The notes: generated from the sequence alone by a model not told the origin. 64,000 bases of DNA from Gammaproteobacteria bacterium (GCA_021773395.1 JAJFKB010000011.1:310001-374000), one strand, 5' to 3'. Numbered from the stretch's first letter, positions 47,092 to 57,297 are shown. Translations and numbers: made by a program.

Positions 47092-47118
47092 ATACCTTCG
47101 CGGTATCTATCATACCGC
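47092..47118 (+). promoter_or_regulatory. Two mutually exclusive hairpins between ispA and dxs
   Basis: ATACC-TTCGC-GGTAT (47092-47106) and GCGGTAT-CTATC-ATACCGC (47100-47118, a perfect 7-bp stem) share the middle GGTAT arm, so only one can form at a time. No T-run follows. Placed 34 bp after the ispA stop and about 100 bp before dxs. It may be an mRNA-processing or attenuation element, or chance. Confidence 0.35.
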
Positions 47119-47219
47119 ACGCTAAGCATATGTTGGACCCGCAAAATAACTATCAACAGGCAGTGTGAACTTAGTGTAGAATAAAGGCTCTGTTTTCCGA
47201 AATTAAACTGATTTAATGC

Positions 47220-49142
47220 ATGTTTGACCAAATTCCAAGAAATGCTCCCTGCACCCCTCTGCTTGACCGCCTGGACACGCCCGCTGAGCTAAAACAGCTT
47301 TCTGCACAGCAGTTACCAGAACTGGCCAAAGAGCTTCGAGAGTACCTGCTTTATTGTGTTGGGCAATCCGGAGGGCATTTTGGCGCGGGACTTGGTGTGG
47401 TTGAACTGACTATCGCACTGCATTACCTCTATGACACGCCGGAAGATCGATTGGTTTGGGATGTTGGCCATCAGGCATATCCGCACAAAATACTGACTGG
47501 CCGAAGAGCGCGTATGACCAGCATGCGCCAGAAAGATGGGTTAACTGCTTTTCCAAAAAGAGCGGAAAGCCCCTTCGACGCATTTGGAGTAGGCCATTCC
47601 AGCACATCTATCAGTGCTGCTCTCGGTATGGCTTTAGCCGCGCGCCAACAGGGTATTAAACGCAAAACGGTTGCCGTTATTGGCGATGGCGCACTGACGG
47701 CAGGCATGGCTTTCGAAGCACTGAATCATGCTGCCCACACCAAAGCCGATATGCTGGTGATACTGAATGATAATGATATGTCGATTTCACGTAACGTGGG
47801 AGGGCTTTCCAATTATCTCGCCAGAATACTTACCAGTAAGGTTTACCATAATGTCAGAGAGGGCGGCAAAAAGGTACTAAGCAACCTGCCCGGCGCGCTG
47901 GAGATTGCGCGGCGTACAGAAGAGCATATGAAGGGCATGGTTGCCCCACCAGGTACACTTTTTGAAGAGATGGGTTTTAACTATATCGGGCCTATTGACG
48001 GGCATGACCTGGATATTTTAACCCAGACCATCGGTAAAATGATGGAACTTCAAGGACCTCAATTCCTGCATATTGTTACCCAAAAGGGTAAAGATTTTAA
48101 GCCAGCCGAGGCAGATCCAGTGGGTTATCACGCCATTAACAAACTGGAACCCAAGCCAGCACTGGAGTTAGCAAAACCGAAGTTTGAAGGCACTAAGTAC
48201 GCAACGGTATTTGGTAACTGGATCTGTGACATGGCCGCTCAAGATGAACGCCTGGTTGCGATTACACCCGCGATGGAAGAAGGATCCGGATTGACCGAGT
48301 ACGCGCAGAAATTCCCTGATCGCTATTATGATGTAGCTATCGCCGAACAGCATGCGGTAACTCTTGCTGCTGGCCTGGCCTGTGAGGGCGTCAAGCCGGT
48401 TGTCGCTATTTATTCCACCTTCCTGCAAAGAGCTTACGACCAGTTAATTCACGATGTTGCTATCCAGAATCTGGATGTCCTGTTTGCTATTGACCGGGCA
48501 GGTCTGGTCGGCCAGGACGGCCCTACTCATGCCGGAAGCTTTGACTTAAGTTTCCTCCGTTGCGTTCCGAATATGGTGGTGATGGCACCTGCCAATGAGA
48601 ATGAGGCTCGGCAAATGCTCTACACTGGATATCTTTATAATGGCCCAGCGGCCGTGCGATACCCACGTGGAACCGGCCCAGGTACTGCTGTTGAGCAGAG
48701 CATGCAAGCAATAGCTATAGGCAAGTCACAACCTTTAAGAGAGGGTGAAAATGTCGCTATTTTGTCATTTGGCAATCTACTCAATTGCGCAAAAGAAGTG
48801 GCAGAAACGCTCAATGCGACGCTGGTCAATATGCGGTTTATCAAGCCATTGGACGAACAATTAATACTCGAAGTTGCAAACAATCATGACCTGATAGTAA
48901 CCATCGAGGAAAACTCTGTTCACGGCGGCGCTGGATCAGGAGTCAACGAAGTTATTGCGGCAAATGGGTTCAGCAAGAAAATTCTGAATCTGGGCTTACC
49001 GGATCGATTTGTGGAGCATGCAAGACCCGAAGAGATGCTAAAAGAGTGTGGTCTATCAGCTGCAGACGTTCTCGCATCAATCAAAGCAAGACTGGATGGT
49101 GATCGCGGCAATCTTCAACCGGTTGCTAAACCGGTCGGATAG
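47220..49142 (+). CDS. dxs: 1-deoxy-D-xylulose-5-phosphate synthase
   Basis: First step of the MEP isoprenoid pathway: pyruvate plus glyceraldehyde 3-phosphate to DXP, with thiamine diphosphate. 640 residues. The start-domain motif '[20 protein letters not shown]' carries a catalytic His, the TPP site is '[20 protein letters not shown]' with a downstream Asn in '[17 protein letters not shown]', and '[20 protein letters not shown]' is the second active region. C-terminal transketolase domain intact. The product also feeds thiamine and PLP synthesis; thiL lies 2 kb away. Confidence 0.98.
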   Translation: MFDQIPRNAPCTPLLDRLDTPAELKQLSAQQLPELAKELREYLLYCVGQSGGHFGAGLGVVELTIALHYLYDTPEDRLVWDVGHQAYPHKILTGRRARMTSMRQKDGLTAFPKRAESPFDAFGVGHSSTSISAALGMALAARQQGIKRKTVAVIGDGALTAGMAFEALNHAAHTKADMLVILNDNDMSISRNVGGLSNYLARILTSKVYHNVREGGKKVLSNLPGALEIARRTEEHMKGMVAPPGTLFEEMGFNYIGPIDGHDLDILTQTIGKMMELQGPQFLHIVTQKGKDFKPAEADPVGYHAINKLEPKPALELAKPKFEGTKYATVFGNWICDMAAQDERLVAITPAMEEGSGLTEYAQKFPDRYYDVAIAEQHAVTLAAGLACEGVKPVVAIYSTFLQRAYDQLIHDVAIQNLDVLFAIDRAGLVGQDGPTHAGSFDLSFLRCVPNMVVMAPANENEARQMLYTGYLYNGPAAVRYPRGTGPGTAVEQSMQAIAIGKSQPLREGENVAILSFGNLLNCAKEVAETLNATLVNMRFIKPLDEQLILEVANNHDLIVTIEENSVHGGAGSGVNEVIAANGFSKKILNLGLPDRFVEHARPEEMLKECGLSAADVLASIKARLDGDRGNLQPVAKPVG

Positions 49143-49174
49143 TCGTCCAGTTGTCGATCTTTTAAAGCCCTCGG

Positions 49175-49759
49175 CTAGAACAGATGCCCCAGCTTACCCG
49201 CTTTGGTTTGCAGGTATTTCTCGTTATGCGGATTCTGTCCGGTTTGCAAAGGAATCCTTTCCACCACTTCAATCCCATACTTCTCCAGCGCATCGACCTT
49301 AACCGGATTATTGGTCATTAGTTTCACTTTACTGATGTTCAAATGCTTCAGCATGGTCTGACAAATACTATAGTCACGCATATCGGCACCAAATCCGAGC
49401 TGCTCATTGGCCTCTACCGTATCAGCACCCTCATCCTGCAGCTTGTATGCTTTAATTTTGTTAACCAGGCCAATCCCACGACCCTCTTGACGCAGATAAA
49501 GAATAATACCTCGTCCTTCCGTGGCAATTCGTTTGAGTGCCTCCTGTAACTGGTGTCCACAATCACAACGCAAGCTAAACAGTGCATCACCAGTCAGGCA
49601 CTCCGAATGTATGCGGGCCAGCACCGGCTCACCATCACCCACATCAGCAAGAGTCAACGCAATATGCTCTTTGCCCGTCTCACTGTCCTCAAAACCGTGA
49701 ATAGCAAACTTAGCCCATTCTGTGGGCAACTCGGAAGATGCGACATATTGAATTGACAC
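49175..49759 (-). CDS. ribA: GTP cyclohydrolase II
   Basis: First committed step of riboflavin synthesis: GTP to the diaminopyrimidine with loss of formate. 194 residues, a stand-alone RibA with no DHBP synthase domain. The zinc site is in '[20 protein letters not shown]', the catalytic part in '[20 protein letters not shown]' and '[20 protein letters not shown]'. The C-terminal '[20 protein letters not shown]' is family-typical. It is convergent with dxs and separate from the rib cluster at 52.6-55 kb. Confidence 0.97.
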   Translation of the reverse strand: MSIQYVASSELPTEWAKFAIHGFEDSETGKEHIALTLADVGDGEPVLARIHSECLTGDALFSLRCDCGHQLQEALKRIATEGRGIILYLRQEGRGIGLVNKIKAYKLQDEGADTVEANEQLGFGADMRDYSICQTMLKHLNISKVKLMTNNPVKVDALEKYGIEVVERIPLQTGQNPHNEKYLQTKAGKLGHLF

Positions 49760-49879
49760 TTAAAACCTCTCTTAGATTAGCAGGGCGTGGATTTTACCAA
49801 TAGATGGGCAACAAAAGCGAATCAAAAACGCTGAAGGTTTAGCCTACGACACACGTTTGAAGCAGTTGCTTGAGCAGCA

Positions 49880-50521
49880 TCAGTACTTTTTAGTTAAGGT
49901 CATAATACCTTCTTTTTCACTTAACTCCACGTGATTGAGAAAAGTCATACCCAGTAGGACCGTCGATGGATAGATGCCCTCAAGAACAGCCGCACGCACC
50001 TGCTTCACCTCTATCGCGCCCAGTTTCACACTCTTTAAGACTACCGAATAAGATTTTACTATACCTCCGGCTGTACTCGACAATCCAACCTGTCCTGCGG
50101 CAAAATTCACTCCCAGCATTCTTGCCTGAACAGTATTCATCGCAACCGAGGTGGCACCCGTATCGATTAACATACGTACGGATTTACCATTAATTCTGCC
50201 GGCGCTCAGATATTGCCCCCTGGTATTAATTGCAACCGTTTCTGAAACAACTTCTGGCTTTTGAAACCCCTTGCCAATCACTCGACCCAAGGGGAGCTCA
50301 TGTTGCTGGCCATCAATCAACAGAAGGGCTGCCTGGCCGTTTACAGCAATCAACTCGACCCCTTCCGGACTGGCGCGACCTATTCGAAGTACGTGCTGCT
50401 TTCCGTTCACCTCAATTGCGGCAGCATTTTTAAATAACCCTACTACTCTCACCTCACTCCACTCTACAGCTTTCACGTGAACACCGCAGAACAACAATAT
50501 CAGTAGTAGTATTACTCGCAT
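49880..50521 (-). CDS. Retropepsin-like aspartic protease, TIGR02281-type, exported
   Basis: 213 residues with a signal peptide ('VILLLILLFCGVHVKAVEWS'). The single catalytic motif is 'VRMLIDTGATSVAMNTVQAR' (Asp-Thr-Gly) and the flap and C-terminal part are in 'GIVKSYSVVLKSVKLGAIEV' and 'TVLLGMTFLNHVELSEKEG'. One DTG per chain means it must dimerise, as retropepsins do. The N-terminal half 'VVGLFKNAAAIEVNGKQHVL' is an extra beta domain shared with related bacterial proteins. Substrate unknown. It precedes nothing in a shared frame; pgpA lies 14 bp upstream on the same strand. Confidence 0.85.
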   Translation of the reverse strand: MRVILLLILLFCGVHVKAVEWSEVRVVGLFKNAAAIEVNGKQHVLRIGRASPEGVELIAVNGQAALLLIDGQQHELPLGRVIGKGFQKPEVVSETVAINTRGQYLSAGRINGKSVRMLIDTGATSVAMNTVQARMLGVNFAAGQVGLSSTAGGIVKSYSVVLKSVKLGAIEVKQVRAAVLEGIYPSTVLLGMTFLNHVELSEKEGIMTLTKKY

Positions 50522-50535
50522 ACAACGCTATTCCA

Positions 50536-51009
50536 TTAGATTAAATATGCTATTAAATGCAAACAAAACCCCGCATAAACAGCAGCCAACAGGTCATCAA
50601 GCATAATACCGAGCCCACCGGCAACACCTTTATCAACAGCAGCGATCGGCCACGGTTTAAAAATATCAAACAACCTAAACAGCACAAACCCGCAAATAAT
50701 CCAAAACCAACCCTTTGGTGCCGCTATCATGGTTATCCAATAACCCACAATTTCATCCCATACAATACCTGCATGATCATGCACTCCCAAATCTTCAGCG
50801 GTTTTACCACAGATCTGGATGCCCACCAAAAAGGCAACGAGTACCAACAACAGATAGCTCGCCCAATGCAGGTGCTGAAAGGGTAGATAAAATAATACTC
50901 CTACCAACGTACCAAATGTTCCCGGCGCTACGGGTGCGGCTCCACTACCAAAGCCAAATGCGACCAGGTGTAGCGGATTCCGCCAAATGCTGGCTGGCGC
51001 GGGATTCAT
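50536..51009 (-). CDS. pgpA: Phosphatidylglycerophosphatase A
   Basis: Removes the phosphate of phosphatidylglycerophosphate to give phosphatidylglycerol. 157 residues, an inner-membrane protein. 'FGSGAAPVAPGTFGTLVGVL' near the start, 'VHDHAGIVWDEIVGYWITM' with the catalytic Asp/Glu, and 'FRLFDIFKPWPIAAVDKGVA' then 'GGLGIMLDDLLAAVYAG' are the PgpA signatures. It follows thiL by 15 bp in the nusB-thiL-pgpA order. Confidence 0.95.
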   Translation of the reverse strand: MNPAPASIWRNPLHLVAFGFGSGAAPVAPGTFGTLVGVLFYLPFQHLHWASYLLLVLVAFLVGIQICGKTAEDLGVHDHAGIVWDEIVGYWITMIAAPKGWFWIICGFVLFRLFDIFKPWPIAAVDKGVAGGLGIMLDDLLAAVYAGFCLHLIAYLI

Positions 51010-51024
51010 GTCCTCTCCAGATGT

Positions 51025-51993
51025 CTAGAAATGCTGATAACCTTTCGCCTTTAATATCGGTACTAATTCCCCTCTATCATCATAGAGGCTCACCCCGGCC
51101 CCATCTTGCATACGCCCGATACAAGTAATAGGCAACTCAAGCCGACGCGCAATTTCCCTTATTGATGTAGATTTATCTGCTGGTGCACAAAAACATATCT
51201 CATAATCATCGCCACCAGTGAGGGCCAAATCAAGCGCCACCGGAACCCCAAAAGCTGCAACCAATGCCTTCGACAAAGGGATATCTAGCTGCTCGACTCT
51301 TGCCGCTAACCCACTAGCCTGAGCAATATGCCCTAGATCCGCCAGCAAGCCATCTGAGACATCGATCGCTGCCGTGGCAATACCCCGCAAACACTCCCCT
51401 AACAGCACTCTGGGTTGCGGTCTCAAGAAGCCAAACTGTAACTCACCTTGGTTATCAGTATCAGCGTTTTCCTGAATTAACTGTAAACCACCTGCGGAAT
51501 TTCCAGGCCAGCCTGTGATATAGATAAGGTCTCCGCTTCTAGCGCCGCTTCTGCGCATAGCCTCGCCCTGCGGCACATAGCCCTGAGCCTGGATACTGAT
51601 GGTCAAAGACCCACGGGTTGTATCCCCGCCAATCAGCGCGACATTATACTGCTCAGCCAGATCAAACAACCCCTGACTAAATTCCCGCAACCAATCATCA
51701 TCTGTATCGGGCAGCGTTAAAGCCAGTGTAAACCAGGCTGGCTCTGCACCCATGGCTGCCAAATCACTCAGGTTCACTGCCAAACAACGGTATCCGATAT
51801 CATAAGGATCTGTTGCTTTGGGAAAGTGCACGCCGGCTATCAATGTATCCATTGTCACCGCCAGCTCATGCTGCGTTTTCGGCAACACTATTGCGCAATC
51901 ATCACCAATACCCAGTATCAAATCCTGACGGTTAACCCGTTGAGCACCCTCGACAAAATAGTTTTGAATTAAATCAAATTCGGACAACCCCAT
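51025..51993 (-). CDS. thiL: Thiamine-monophosphate kinase
   Basis: Makes thiamine diphosphate from thiamine monophosphate. 322 residues from the ATG at 51993, which gives the family start 'MGLSEFDLIQNYF'; a TTG at 52020 would overlap nusB but adds nine unmatched residues. Seen are 'LGIGDDCAIVLPKTQHELAV', 'GYRCLAVNLSDLAAMGAEPA', 'ALIGGDTTRGSLTISIQAQG', 'DVSDGLLADLGHIAQASGLA' and 'ALTGGDDYEICFCAP', the metal and nucleotide motifs. Between nusB and pgpA, as usual. Confidence 0.96.
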   Translation of the reverse strand: MGLSEFDLIQNYFVEGAQRVNRQDLILGIGDDCAIVLPKTQHELAVTMDTLIAGVHFPKATDPYDIGYRCLAVNLSDLAAMGAEPAWFTLALTLPDTDDDWLREFSQGLFDLAEQYNVALIGGDTTRGSLTISIQAQGYVPQGEAMRRSGARSGDLIYITGWPGNSAGGLQLIQENADTDNQGELQFGFLRPQPRVLLGECLRGIATAAIDVSDGLLADLGHIAQASGLAARVEQLDIPLSKALVAAFGVPVALDLALTGGDDYEICFCAPADKSTSIREIARRLELPITCIGRMQDGAGVSLYDDRGELVPILKAKGYQHF

Positions 51994-52016
51994 ACAATTA
52001 CCGGACTTGCCCAGCC

Positions 52017-52478
52017 TCAAAACTCGCCATCGCGCAGATTGCGAGCTAACTTATCGAGAACTCCGTTTACATATTTATGTCCATCCGTTGCGCCAAAAGC
52101 CTTTGCCAGATTGACTCCCTCATTAATAATAACTCGGTAGGGCACATCCTTTCTTTCGGCCAACTCGAAAGCACCTATCCTAAGGATAATGAGCTCTATC
52201 GGCGTCAACTCATCCAAAGATCGATCCAGAAATGGCGAAACCAGATCATCCAAGCGACTGATCTGGGCCGGAATCCGGTGCAGCAGCTCGCCAAAATAAT
52301 CCTGATCAACCTTTTTCATATCATTATCTTCACGGAACTCGGTTTCTATTGACACCAATGAAGAGCCGGCTATCTGCCATTGATATAACGCCTGCAACGC
52401 CAACTTTCGTGCCTGCTTTCTCGCAGCCGGGCTTACTTTCTTTTGTTGTAACTTTGTCTTCTTGGATTCCACTAGCAT
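52017..52478 (-). CDS. nusB: Transcription antitermination protein NusB
   Basis: 153 residues from the ATG at 52478, with GGA upstream; a TTG at 52490 is the alternative. The start '[20 protein letters not shown]' gives a longer basic tail than E. coli, then '[20 protein letters not shown]', '[20 protein letters not shown]' and '[20 protein letters not shown]' match NusB. It binds boxA RNA with S10 in rRNA antitermination complexes. It lies between ribH and thiL. Confidence 0.96.
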   Translation of the reverse strand: MLVESKKTKLQQKKVSPAARKQARKLALQALYQWQIAGSSLVSIETEFREDNDMKKVDQDYFGELLHRIPAQISRLDDLVSPFLDRSLDELTPIELIILRIGAFELAERKDVPYRVIINEGVNLAKAFGATDGHKYVNGVLDKLARNLRDGEF

Positions 52479-52613
52479 TTTATTCCGCAAATCAATTCAG
52501 CCAGGTGTTCCTGACCGCTCATTCTTCTCATGCAAACTCTCCTGCCAAGCGAAACGTCCACAAGGCAGGTACAAAGCCAGCGTTTTACCCCATCAGCTGA
52601 CAGGACGAATACT

Positions 52614-53084
52614 TCAGGATTTCATGTTTCGCAAGAGACTGACCATTTCCAAAGCAGTGAGTGCTGCTTCCTCGCCTTTGTTGCCGGCCTTGGTACCTGA
52701 CCGCTCAATTGCCTGCTCAATACTGTCGACAGTTAGAATCCCAAAAGCAATGGGCAGTCCGGTACTTAAGGAAATTTGACCCAGTCCCTTGGTACACTCA
52801 CCAGCCACATAATCAAAGTGAGGAGTTCCACCGCGAATGACTGCACCCAGTGCAACAACCGAGTCATAATCACCGCTATTTGCCGCAATTTGCGCGGCCA
52901 GGGGAATTTCAAAAGCGCCCGGTACCCGCACAATGGTTAAATTTGCTTCAGAAACACCATGACGCTTAAGCGTATCCACGGCACCCTCCAGCAAACTCTC
53001 TACAACAAAACTGTTAAACCGCCCTACCACTATTGCAAAACGCGCAGTATTAGCGGAAAAATCACCCTCAATTGTTTTAATCAT
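52614..53084 (-). CDS. ribH: 6,7-dimethyl-8-ribityllumazine synthase
   Basis: The penultimate step of riboflavin synthesis; forms a 60-mer shell or smaller assemblies. 156 residues from the ATG at 53084, chosen for the GGAAGAG upstream and because length and start '[20 protein letters not shown]' match E. coli RibH. '[20 protein letters not shown]', '[18 protein letters not shown]', '[20 protein letters not shown]' with the catalytic His, and '[20 protein letters not shown]' are family motifs. In many relatives ribBA lies just upstream; here ribE is next, after 89 bp. Confidence 0.97.
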   Translation of the reverse strand: MIKTIEGDFSANTARFAIVVGRFNSFVVESLLEGAVDTLKRHGVSEANLTIVRVPGAFEIPLAAQIAANSGDYDSVVALGAVIRGGTPHFDYVAGECTKGLGQISLSTGLPIAFGILTVDSIEQAIERSGTKAGNKGEEAALTALEMVSLLRNMKS

Positions 53085-53173
53085 AATCTCTTCCATACTT
53101 TGTTATTAAACATTTCAACTCCCGCAGGCAATAAAAAATCGCCAGCGAGCACTCTAGGGACCCTCTGTCTTGG

Positions 53174-53833
53174 TTAGGCAAAGCCATTATCGCGCAGCAT
53201 ACCCAGATCAATTCCACCTTCCGCACCCTCATCAGCCGCCTTCTCACCAAGCATCAAGCGCTCCAAATAGCGTGCAATGATATCCACCTCCAGATTAACC
53301 TTTGTTCCCAAATGATAACCTCCGATGATGGTTCCTGTGACCGTATGCGGAATAATATTAATTTCAAAATCTGCACCCGCTACAGAATTAACCGTCAGAC
53401 TGGTCCCATCAATACAGATAGAGCCCTTTTCTGCAATATACTTTGCCAATTGAGCCGGTGCTCGAATGGTAAATTGCACAGAGCGAGCATCCTCCTGACG
53501 GCGAACCACTTCACCAAGACCGTCTACATGTCCTGTCACAAGATGTCCGCCCATCCTGGTCTCCGGCGTCAGAGATTTTTCCAGATTAACCGAGGCGCCC
53601 ACTTTTAGAAATCGAAAACAGGTTCGTTCTATAGATTCTCGTGAAACGTCGGCCCAAAAACCGTCACCCGGCAAATCGATAACAGTCAGACACACACCGT
53701 TTGTGGCGATACTATCTCCCAGCGCCACGTCACCCAAATCCAATGCACCTGTTTTAACATAGAGGCGTACATCACCCCCCTTTGGCTCCATTGCGCCAAT
53801 CTGACCAACTGCCTCTATTATTCCAGTAAACAT
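53174..53833 (-). CDS. ribE: Riboflavin synthase (alpha chain)
   Basis: Dismutates two lumazines to riboflavin. 219 residues, two similar beta-barrel lumazine domains. The first starts 'MFTGIIEAVGQIGAMEPKGG', with 'SIATNGVCLTVIDL' and 'EKSLTPETRMGGHLVTGHVD'; the second has 'EKGSICIDGTSLTVNSVAGA' and 'IIPHTVTGTIIGGYHLGTKV'. The acid-rich C-terminal tail ('GEKAADEGAEGGIDLGMLRD') is a little longer than in E. coli. It lies between ribD and ribH. Confidence 0.97.
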   Translation of the reverse strand: MFTGIIEAVGQIGAMEPKGGDVRLYVKTGALDLGDVALGDSIATNGVCLTVIDLPGDGFWADVSRESIERTCFRFLKVGASVNLEKSLTPETRMGGHLVTGHVDGLGEVVRRQEDARSVQFTIRAPAQLAKYIAEKGSICIDGTSLTVNSVAGADFEINIIPHTVTGTIIGGYHLGTKVNLEVDIIARYLERLMLGEKAADEGAEGGIDLGMLRDNGFA

Positions 53834-53881
53834 AATCCAACGCTTCCTAATTCTTTAGTTTCGATAAGGCAATGTATTGTT

Positions 53882-54997
53882 TCAGCACACAGTTGCACTG
53901 ATTCGAAGATCCTCACCCACATTGCGCACTTCCTGAATATTTAACGATATCTGCTCAGACATACTCGTCAGACCTGGCAAATTAAACAACCCTCTGGCAG
54001 CATCGCCCAGCAGCTTTGGCGCCACATAAATGACCAACTCATCAAGCAGCCCTTGCTTTAAAAACGCGCCGCTAAGGGTGGCCCCGGCCTCAACCAGAAT
54101 TTCATTGCACTCTTTTTTCGCCAACCACGCCAGCACTGCAGCAAGATCGACCCGCCCTTCCCTGCCACCCAGCACCAATGTCTCGACATGCTGTGTTTCA
54201 AGACTCCTTCTCGCCTGATTATCCTGCGCTCCAATCACGACAATCGGCCCAGGCTGGGCAAATATTTTCGCATCACTGGATATTCGAAACTGTGAATCAA
54301 GCACTACCCTCAGGGGTGCGTGACTGACAACTTCGCTGGCATTATCCAGGCCCAATTGCTCCTCTCGCAAATTAAATGACGGATTATCAAACAATACCGT
54401 CCCAACACCCGTAACGATTGCAGAACTGCGTGCGCGCAGTCGCTGCACATCGGAACGCGCTGCCGGGCCTGTAATCCACTGACTCTCACCGGAGGCCATT
54501 GCCGTTCGCCCGTCCAGGCTCATCGCCAGCTTACAACGCACTAAAGGTCGCCCACACTCCATTCGTTTGATAAAACCGGCATTCAACGCTTTCGCCTGTT
54601 GCTCTAAAACACCGCTCTGAACCAGGATTCCCGCCTGCTTTAACTTTTCAAACCCTTGGCCCGAAACCAGCGGATTCGGGTCCTTCATCGCACAAACAAC
54701 CTGCTTGATCCCAGCTTCGATAAGTTGATCGCTGCAGGGGGGCGTTCTACCCGTATGGCTACAGGGCTCCAGAGTCACATAAGCCGTTGCACCTCTCGCA
54801 TTGCTGCCCGCCTTCCTGAGCGCCTCCACCTCAGCATGCCCAGCACCCGCTTTTTGATGCCAGCCCTCAGCCACCACCCGGTTGTCTTTAACCAACAGGC
54901 AGCCTACCCGTGGATTTGGATCAGTGGTATACAATCCCTTTTCTGCCAACTGCAGCGCCCGCGCCATAAAGCTTTCGTGAACTATCAATCTACTCAT
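53882..54997 (-). CDS. ribD: Bifunctional diaminohydroxyphosphoribosylaminopyrimidine deaminase / reductase RibD
   Basis: 371 residues from the ATG at 54997, eight bases after the nrdR stop; an upstream ATG at 55078 lies inside nrdR and gives unmatched residues. The N-terminal deaminase has the zinc motif 'AGHAEVEALRKAG' (His-Ala-Glu) and 'TLEPCSHTGRTPPCSDQLIE'. The C-terminal reductase starts near residue 150 with 'CKLAMSLDGRTAMASGESQW' and 'EILVEAGATLSGAFLKQGLL'. It does two consecutive steps of riboflavin synthesis. Confidence 0.96.
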   Translation of the reverse strand: MSRLIVHESFMARALQLAEKGLYTTDPNPRVGCLLVKDNRVVAEGWHQKAGAGHAEVEALRKAGSNARGATAYVTLEPCSHTGRTPPCSDQLIEAGIKQVVCAMKDPNPLVSGQGFEKLKQAGILVQSGVLEQQAKALNAGFIKRMECGRPLVRCKLAMSLDGRTAMASGESQWITGPAARSDVQRLRARSSAIVTGVGTVLFDNPSFNLREEQLGLDNASEVVSHAPLRVVLDSQFRISSDAKIFAQPGPIVVIGAQDNQARRSLETQHVETLVLGGREGRVDLAAVLAWLAKKECNEILVEAGATLSGAFLKQGLLDELVIYVAPKLLGDAARGLFNLPGLTSMSEQISLNIQEVRNVGEDLRISATVC

Positions 54998-55004
54998 AAG
55001 ATAA

Positions 55005-55457
55005 TCACTTTTTCGATAACCGCTCAATCTCTTCACGAAACTGCTGCAGATCCTGAAAGTGGCGGTAGACCGAGGCAAACCGTATGTAAGCTACTTCATC
55101 CAACTCCTTGAGCTGTTCCATCACCATCTCGCCAACCTGTAACGACTCAATCTCTCTTTCGCCAAGACTCTGCAGCTTATGCTTGATTTGACTGATCGCC
55201 ATTTCAATGCGCTCGACACTGACAGGGCGCTTTTCCAAAGCCCTCAACATGCCGTTTCGAAGCTTCTCTTCATCAAAAGGAACGCGGCTTCCATCACGCT
55301 TTACCAGGCTGGGCATCCAGAGTTCGGCCGTTTCAAAGGTTGTAAATCTTTCACCACATTGTACGCACTCACGGCGGCGACGCACCTGTCCGCCCTCAGC
55401 GACAAGGCGCGAGTCGATCACTTTAGTATCATCCGCCTTGCAAAATGGACAATGCAT
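55005..55457 (-). CDS. nrdR: Transcriptional repressor NrdR
   Basis: 150 residues. A zinc ribbon with Cys3, Cys6, Cys31 and Cys34 ('[18 protein letters not shown]', '[20 protein letters not shown]') binds NrdR boxes, and an ATP-cone (about 47-137, '[20 protein letters not shown]') senses ATP/dATP. It represses ribonucleotide reductase genes, which are not in the window. It leads the nrdR-ribD-ribE-ribH-nusB-thiL-pgpA run as in many gammaproteobacteria. Confidence 0.97.
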   Translation of the reverse strand: MHCPFCKADDTKVIDSRLVAEGGQVRRRRECVQCGERFTTFETAELWMPSLVKRDGSRVPFDEEKLRNGMLRALEKRPVSVERIEMAISQIKHKLQSLGEREIESLQVGEMVMEQLKELDEVAYIRFASVYRHFQDLQQFREEIERLSKK

Positions 55458-55623
55458 TGCAAATTCCTGCGTTCCTAAAAGCCGCTATTGTAGCAGCACT
55501 GGCGGCTGCAACAAACCAGCGCGCAGCTAATAGCACACTGCTAACGTGCTTTTTTGTGGTTTGAGTTATGCGAGCATTTGCATTAATCTAGCGACCTTTT
55601 CAATATTTAGGACACCCATCCGT

Positions 55624-57282
55624 ATGGCGCAGTATGCATACACATTAAATCGTGTTTCAAAAATAGTACCACCCAAGCGAGAAATTCTTAAAGATATTTC
55701 ACTATCCTTCTATCCCGGCGCAAAAATTGGTGTACTGGGATTAAACGGATCCGGAAAGTCGAGCCTGCTGCGTATTATGGCTGGTGTGGACAAAGAGTTT
55801 GATGGAGAGGCCCGCCCCTCTCCAGAACTTAAGATTGGTTATTTGCCTCAGGAACCCGAACTCAACCCGGATAAAGATGTACGCGGCAATGTCGAGGAAG
55901 GGTTGCATGAAGCATTAGATGCTCTGTCGGATCTGGAAAAGGTCTATGCTGCTTATGCTGAACCAGATGCTGATTTTGATAAACTAGCGAAAGAACAGGC
56001 AAGGCTTGAAGATATCATTCAAGCTACAGATGCGCATAACATTGAACACAAGATGGAAATTGCTGCGGACGCACTGCGCCTGCCCGAATGGGACGCGGAT
56101 GTCACAACGCTCTCTGGAGGAGAGCGCCGCCGCGTAGCCCTATGCCGTCTACTGTTATCAAATCCGGATATGCTATTACTGGATGAACCTACCAACCACC
56201 TTGATGCGGAAAGTGTAGGTTGGTTAGAACGCTTTTTACACGATTTCCCTGGCACGGTGGTCGCCATTACCCACGACCGTTATTTTTTGGATAATGCCGC
56301 AGGATGGATATTGGAACTTGATAGGGGTCGCGGTATTCCTTACGAAGGTAACTATTCCAGCTGGCTGGAGCAAAAAGAAAAACGACTGGAAATGGAAGAT
56401 AAACAGGAAGCCGCTCATCAGAAAACTATTAAAGCTGAATTGGAGTGGGTCCGTGCAAACCCCAAGGGGCGACAGGCGAAAAGTAAGGCAAGGATGGCGC
56501 GGTTTGATGAATTGAACTCACAGGATTTTCAGAAACGCAGCGAAACCCAGGAAATATATATTCCGCCCGGCCCCAGACTAGGGGACAACGTCATTGCGTT
56601 GGATCATGTCAGCAAAAGCTTCGGCAACAGGGTACTGGTCGACGATCTAAGCTTTAATATTACACCTGGCAGCATTGTCGGCGTGATTGGAGGCAACGGT
56701 GCAGGAAAATCGACTCTGTTTAAAATGATTGCGGGACTGGAGCAGCCTGAATCAGGACAGATCACCCTGGGCGATACTGTTAAGCTTGCATTCATTGGTC
56801 AGATGCGCGAACTGGAAGGAAGTAAAACGGTATGGGAAGAGTTATCGGGTGGCCAGGATATACTGCAGATAGGTAACTATCAGATACCTTCCCGAGCCTA
56901 TGTAGGACGCTTTAATTTTAAGGGTGGAGACCAGCAAAAATTTGTTAAAGATTTATCAGGGGGTGAGCGCAACCGCCTGCACCTGGCGAAAATTTTAAAG
57001 GAAGGTGCCAACGTTTTATTGCTCGACGAACCAACCAACGACCTGGATGTTGAAACCCTTCGTGCACTGGAAGAAGCCCTGCTGGCCTTTCCTGGTTGTG
57101 CCATTGTAATTTCGCACGATCGCTGGTTTCTGGACCGTATTGCTACACATATTCTCGCATTTGAAGGTGATAGTCAGGCGGTATTTTTTGAAGGAAACTA
57201 TTCGGAATATGAGGAAGATCATCGAGCAAGAACCGGCGGTAACGATCAACCCAAACGAGTGAAATATAAGAAACTTGCTTAA
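55624..57282 (+). CDS. ettA: Energy-dependent translational throttle protein EttA (ABC-F)
   Basis: 552 residues from the ATG at 55624 (family length about 555); the ATG at 55546 adds 26 unmatched residues. Two ABC domains: Walker A 'GVLGLNGSGKSSLLRIMAGV' and 'GVIGGNGAGKSTLFKMIAGL', signatures 'LSGGERRRVALCRLLLSNPD' and 'LSGGERNRLHLAKILKEGAN', Walker B 'MLLLDEPTNHLDAESVGWLE' and 'VLLLDEPTNDLDVETLRALE'. No membrane domain. The linker with the arm region is present. EttA gates the first peptide bond according to ATP/ADP. Confidence 0.96.
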   Translation: MAQYAYTLNRVSKIVPPKREILKDISLSFYPGAKIGVLGLNGSGKSSLLRIMAGVDKEFDGEARPSPELKIGYLPQEPELNPDKDVRGNVEEGLHEALDALSDLEKVYAAYAEPDADFDKLAKEQARLEDIIQATDAHNIEHKMEIAADALRLPEWDADVTTLSGGERRRVALCRLLLSNPDMLLLDEPTNHLDAESVGWLERFLHDFPGTVVAITHDRYFLDNAAGWILELDRGRGIPYEGNYSSWLEQKEKRLEMEDKQEAAHQKTIKAELEWVRANPKGRQAKSKARMARFDELNSQDFQKRSETQEIYIPPGPRLGDNVIALDHVSKSFGNRVLVDDLSFNITPGSIVGVIGGNGAGKSTLFKMIAGLEQPESGQITLGDTVKLAFIGQMRELEGSKTVWEELSGGQDILQIGNYQIPSRAYVGRFNFKGGDQQKFVKDLSGGERNRLHLAKILKEGANVLLLDEPTNDLDVETLRALEEALLAFPGCAIVISHDRWFLDRIATHILAFEGDSQAVFFEGNYSEYEEDHRARTGGNDQPKRVKYKKLA

Positions 57283-57297
57283 GCTTTTTGATTCACA

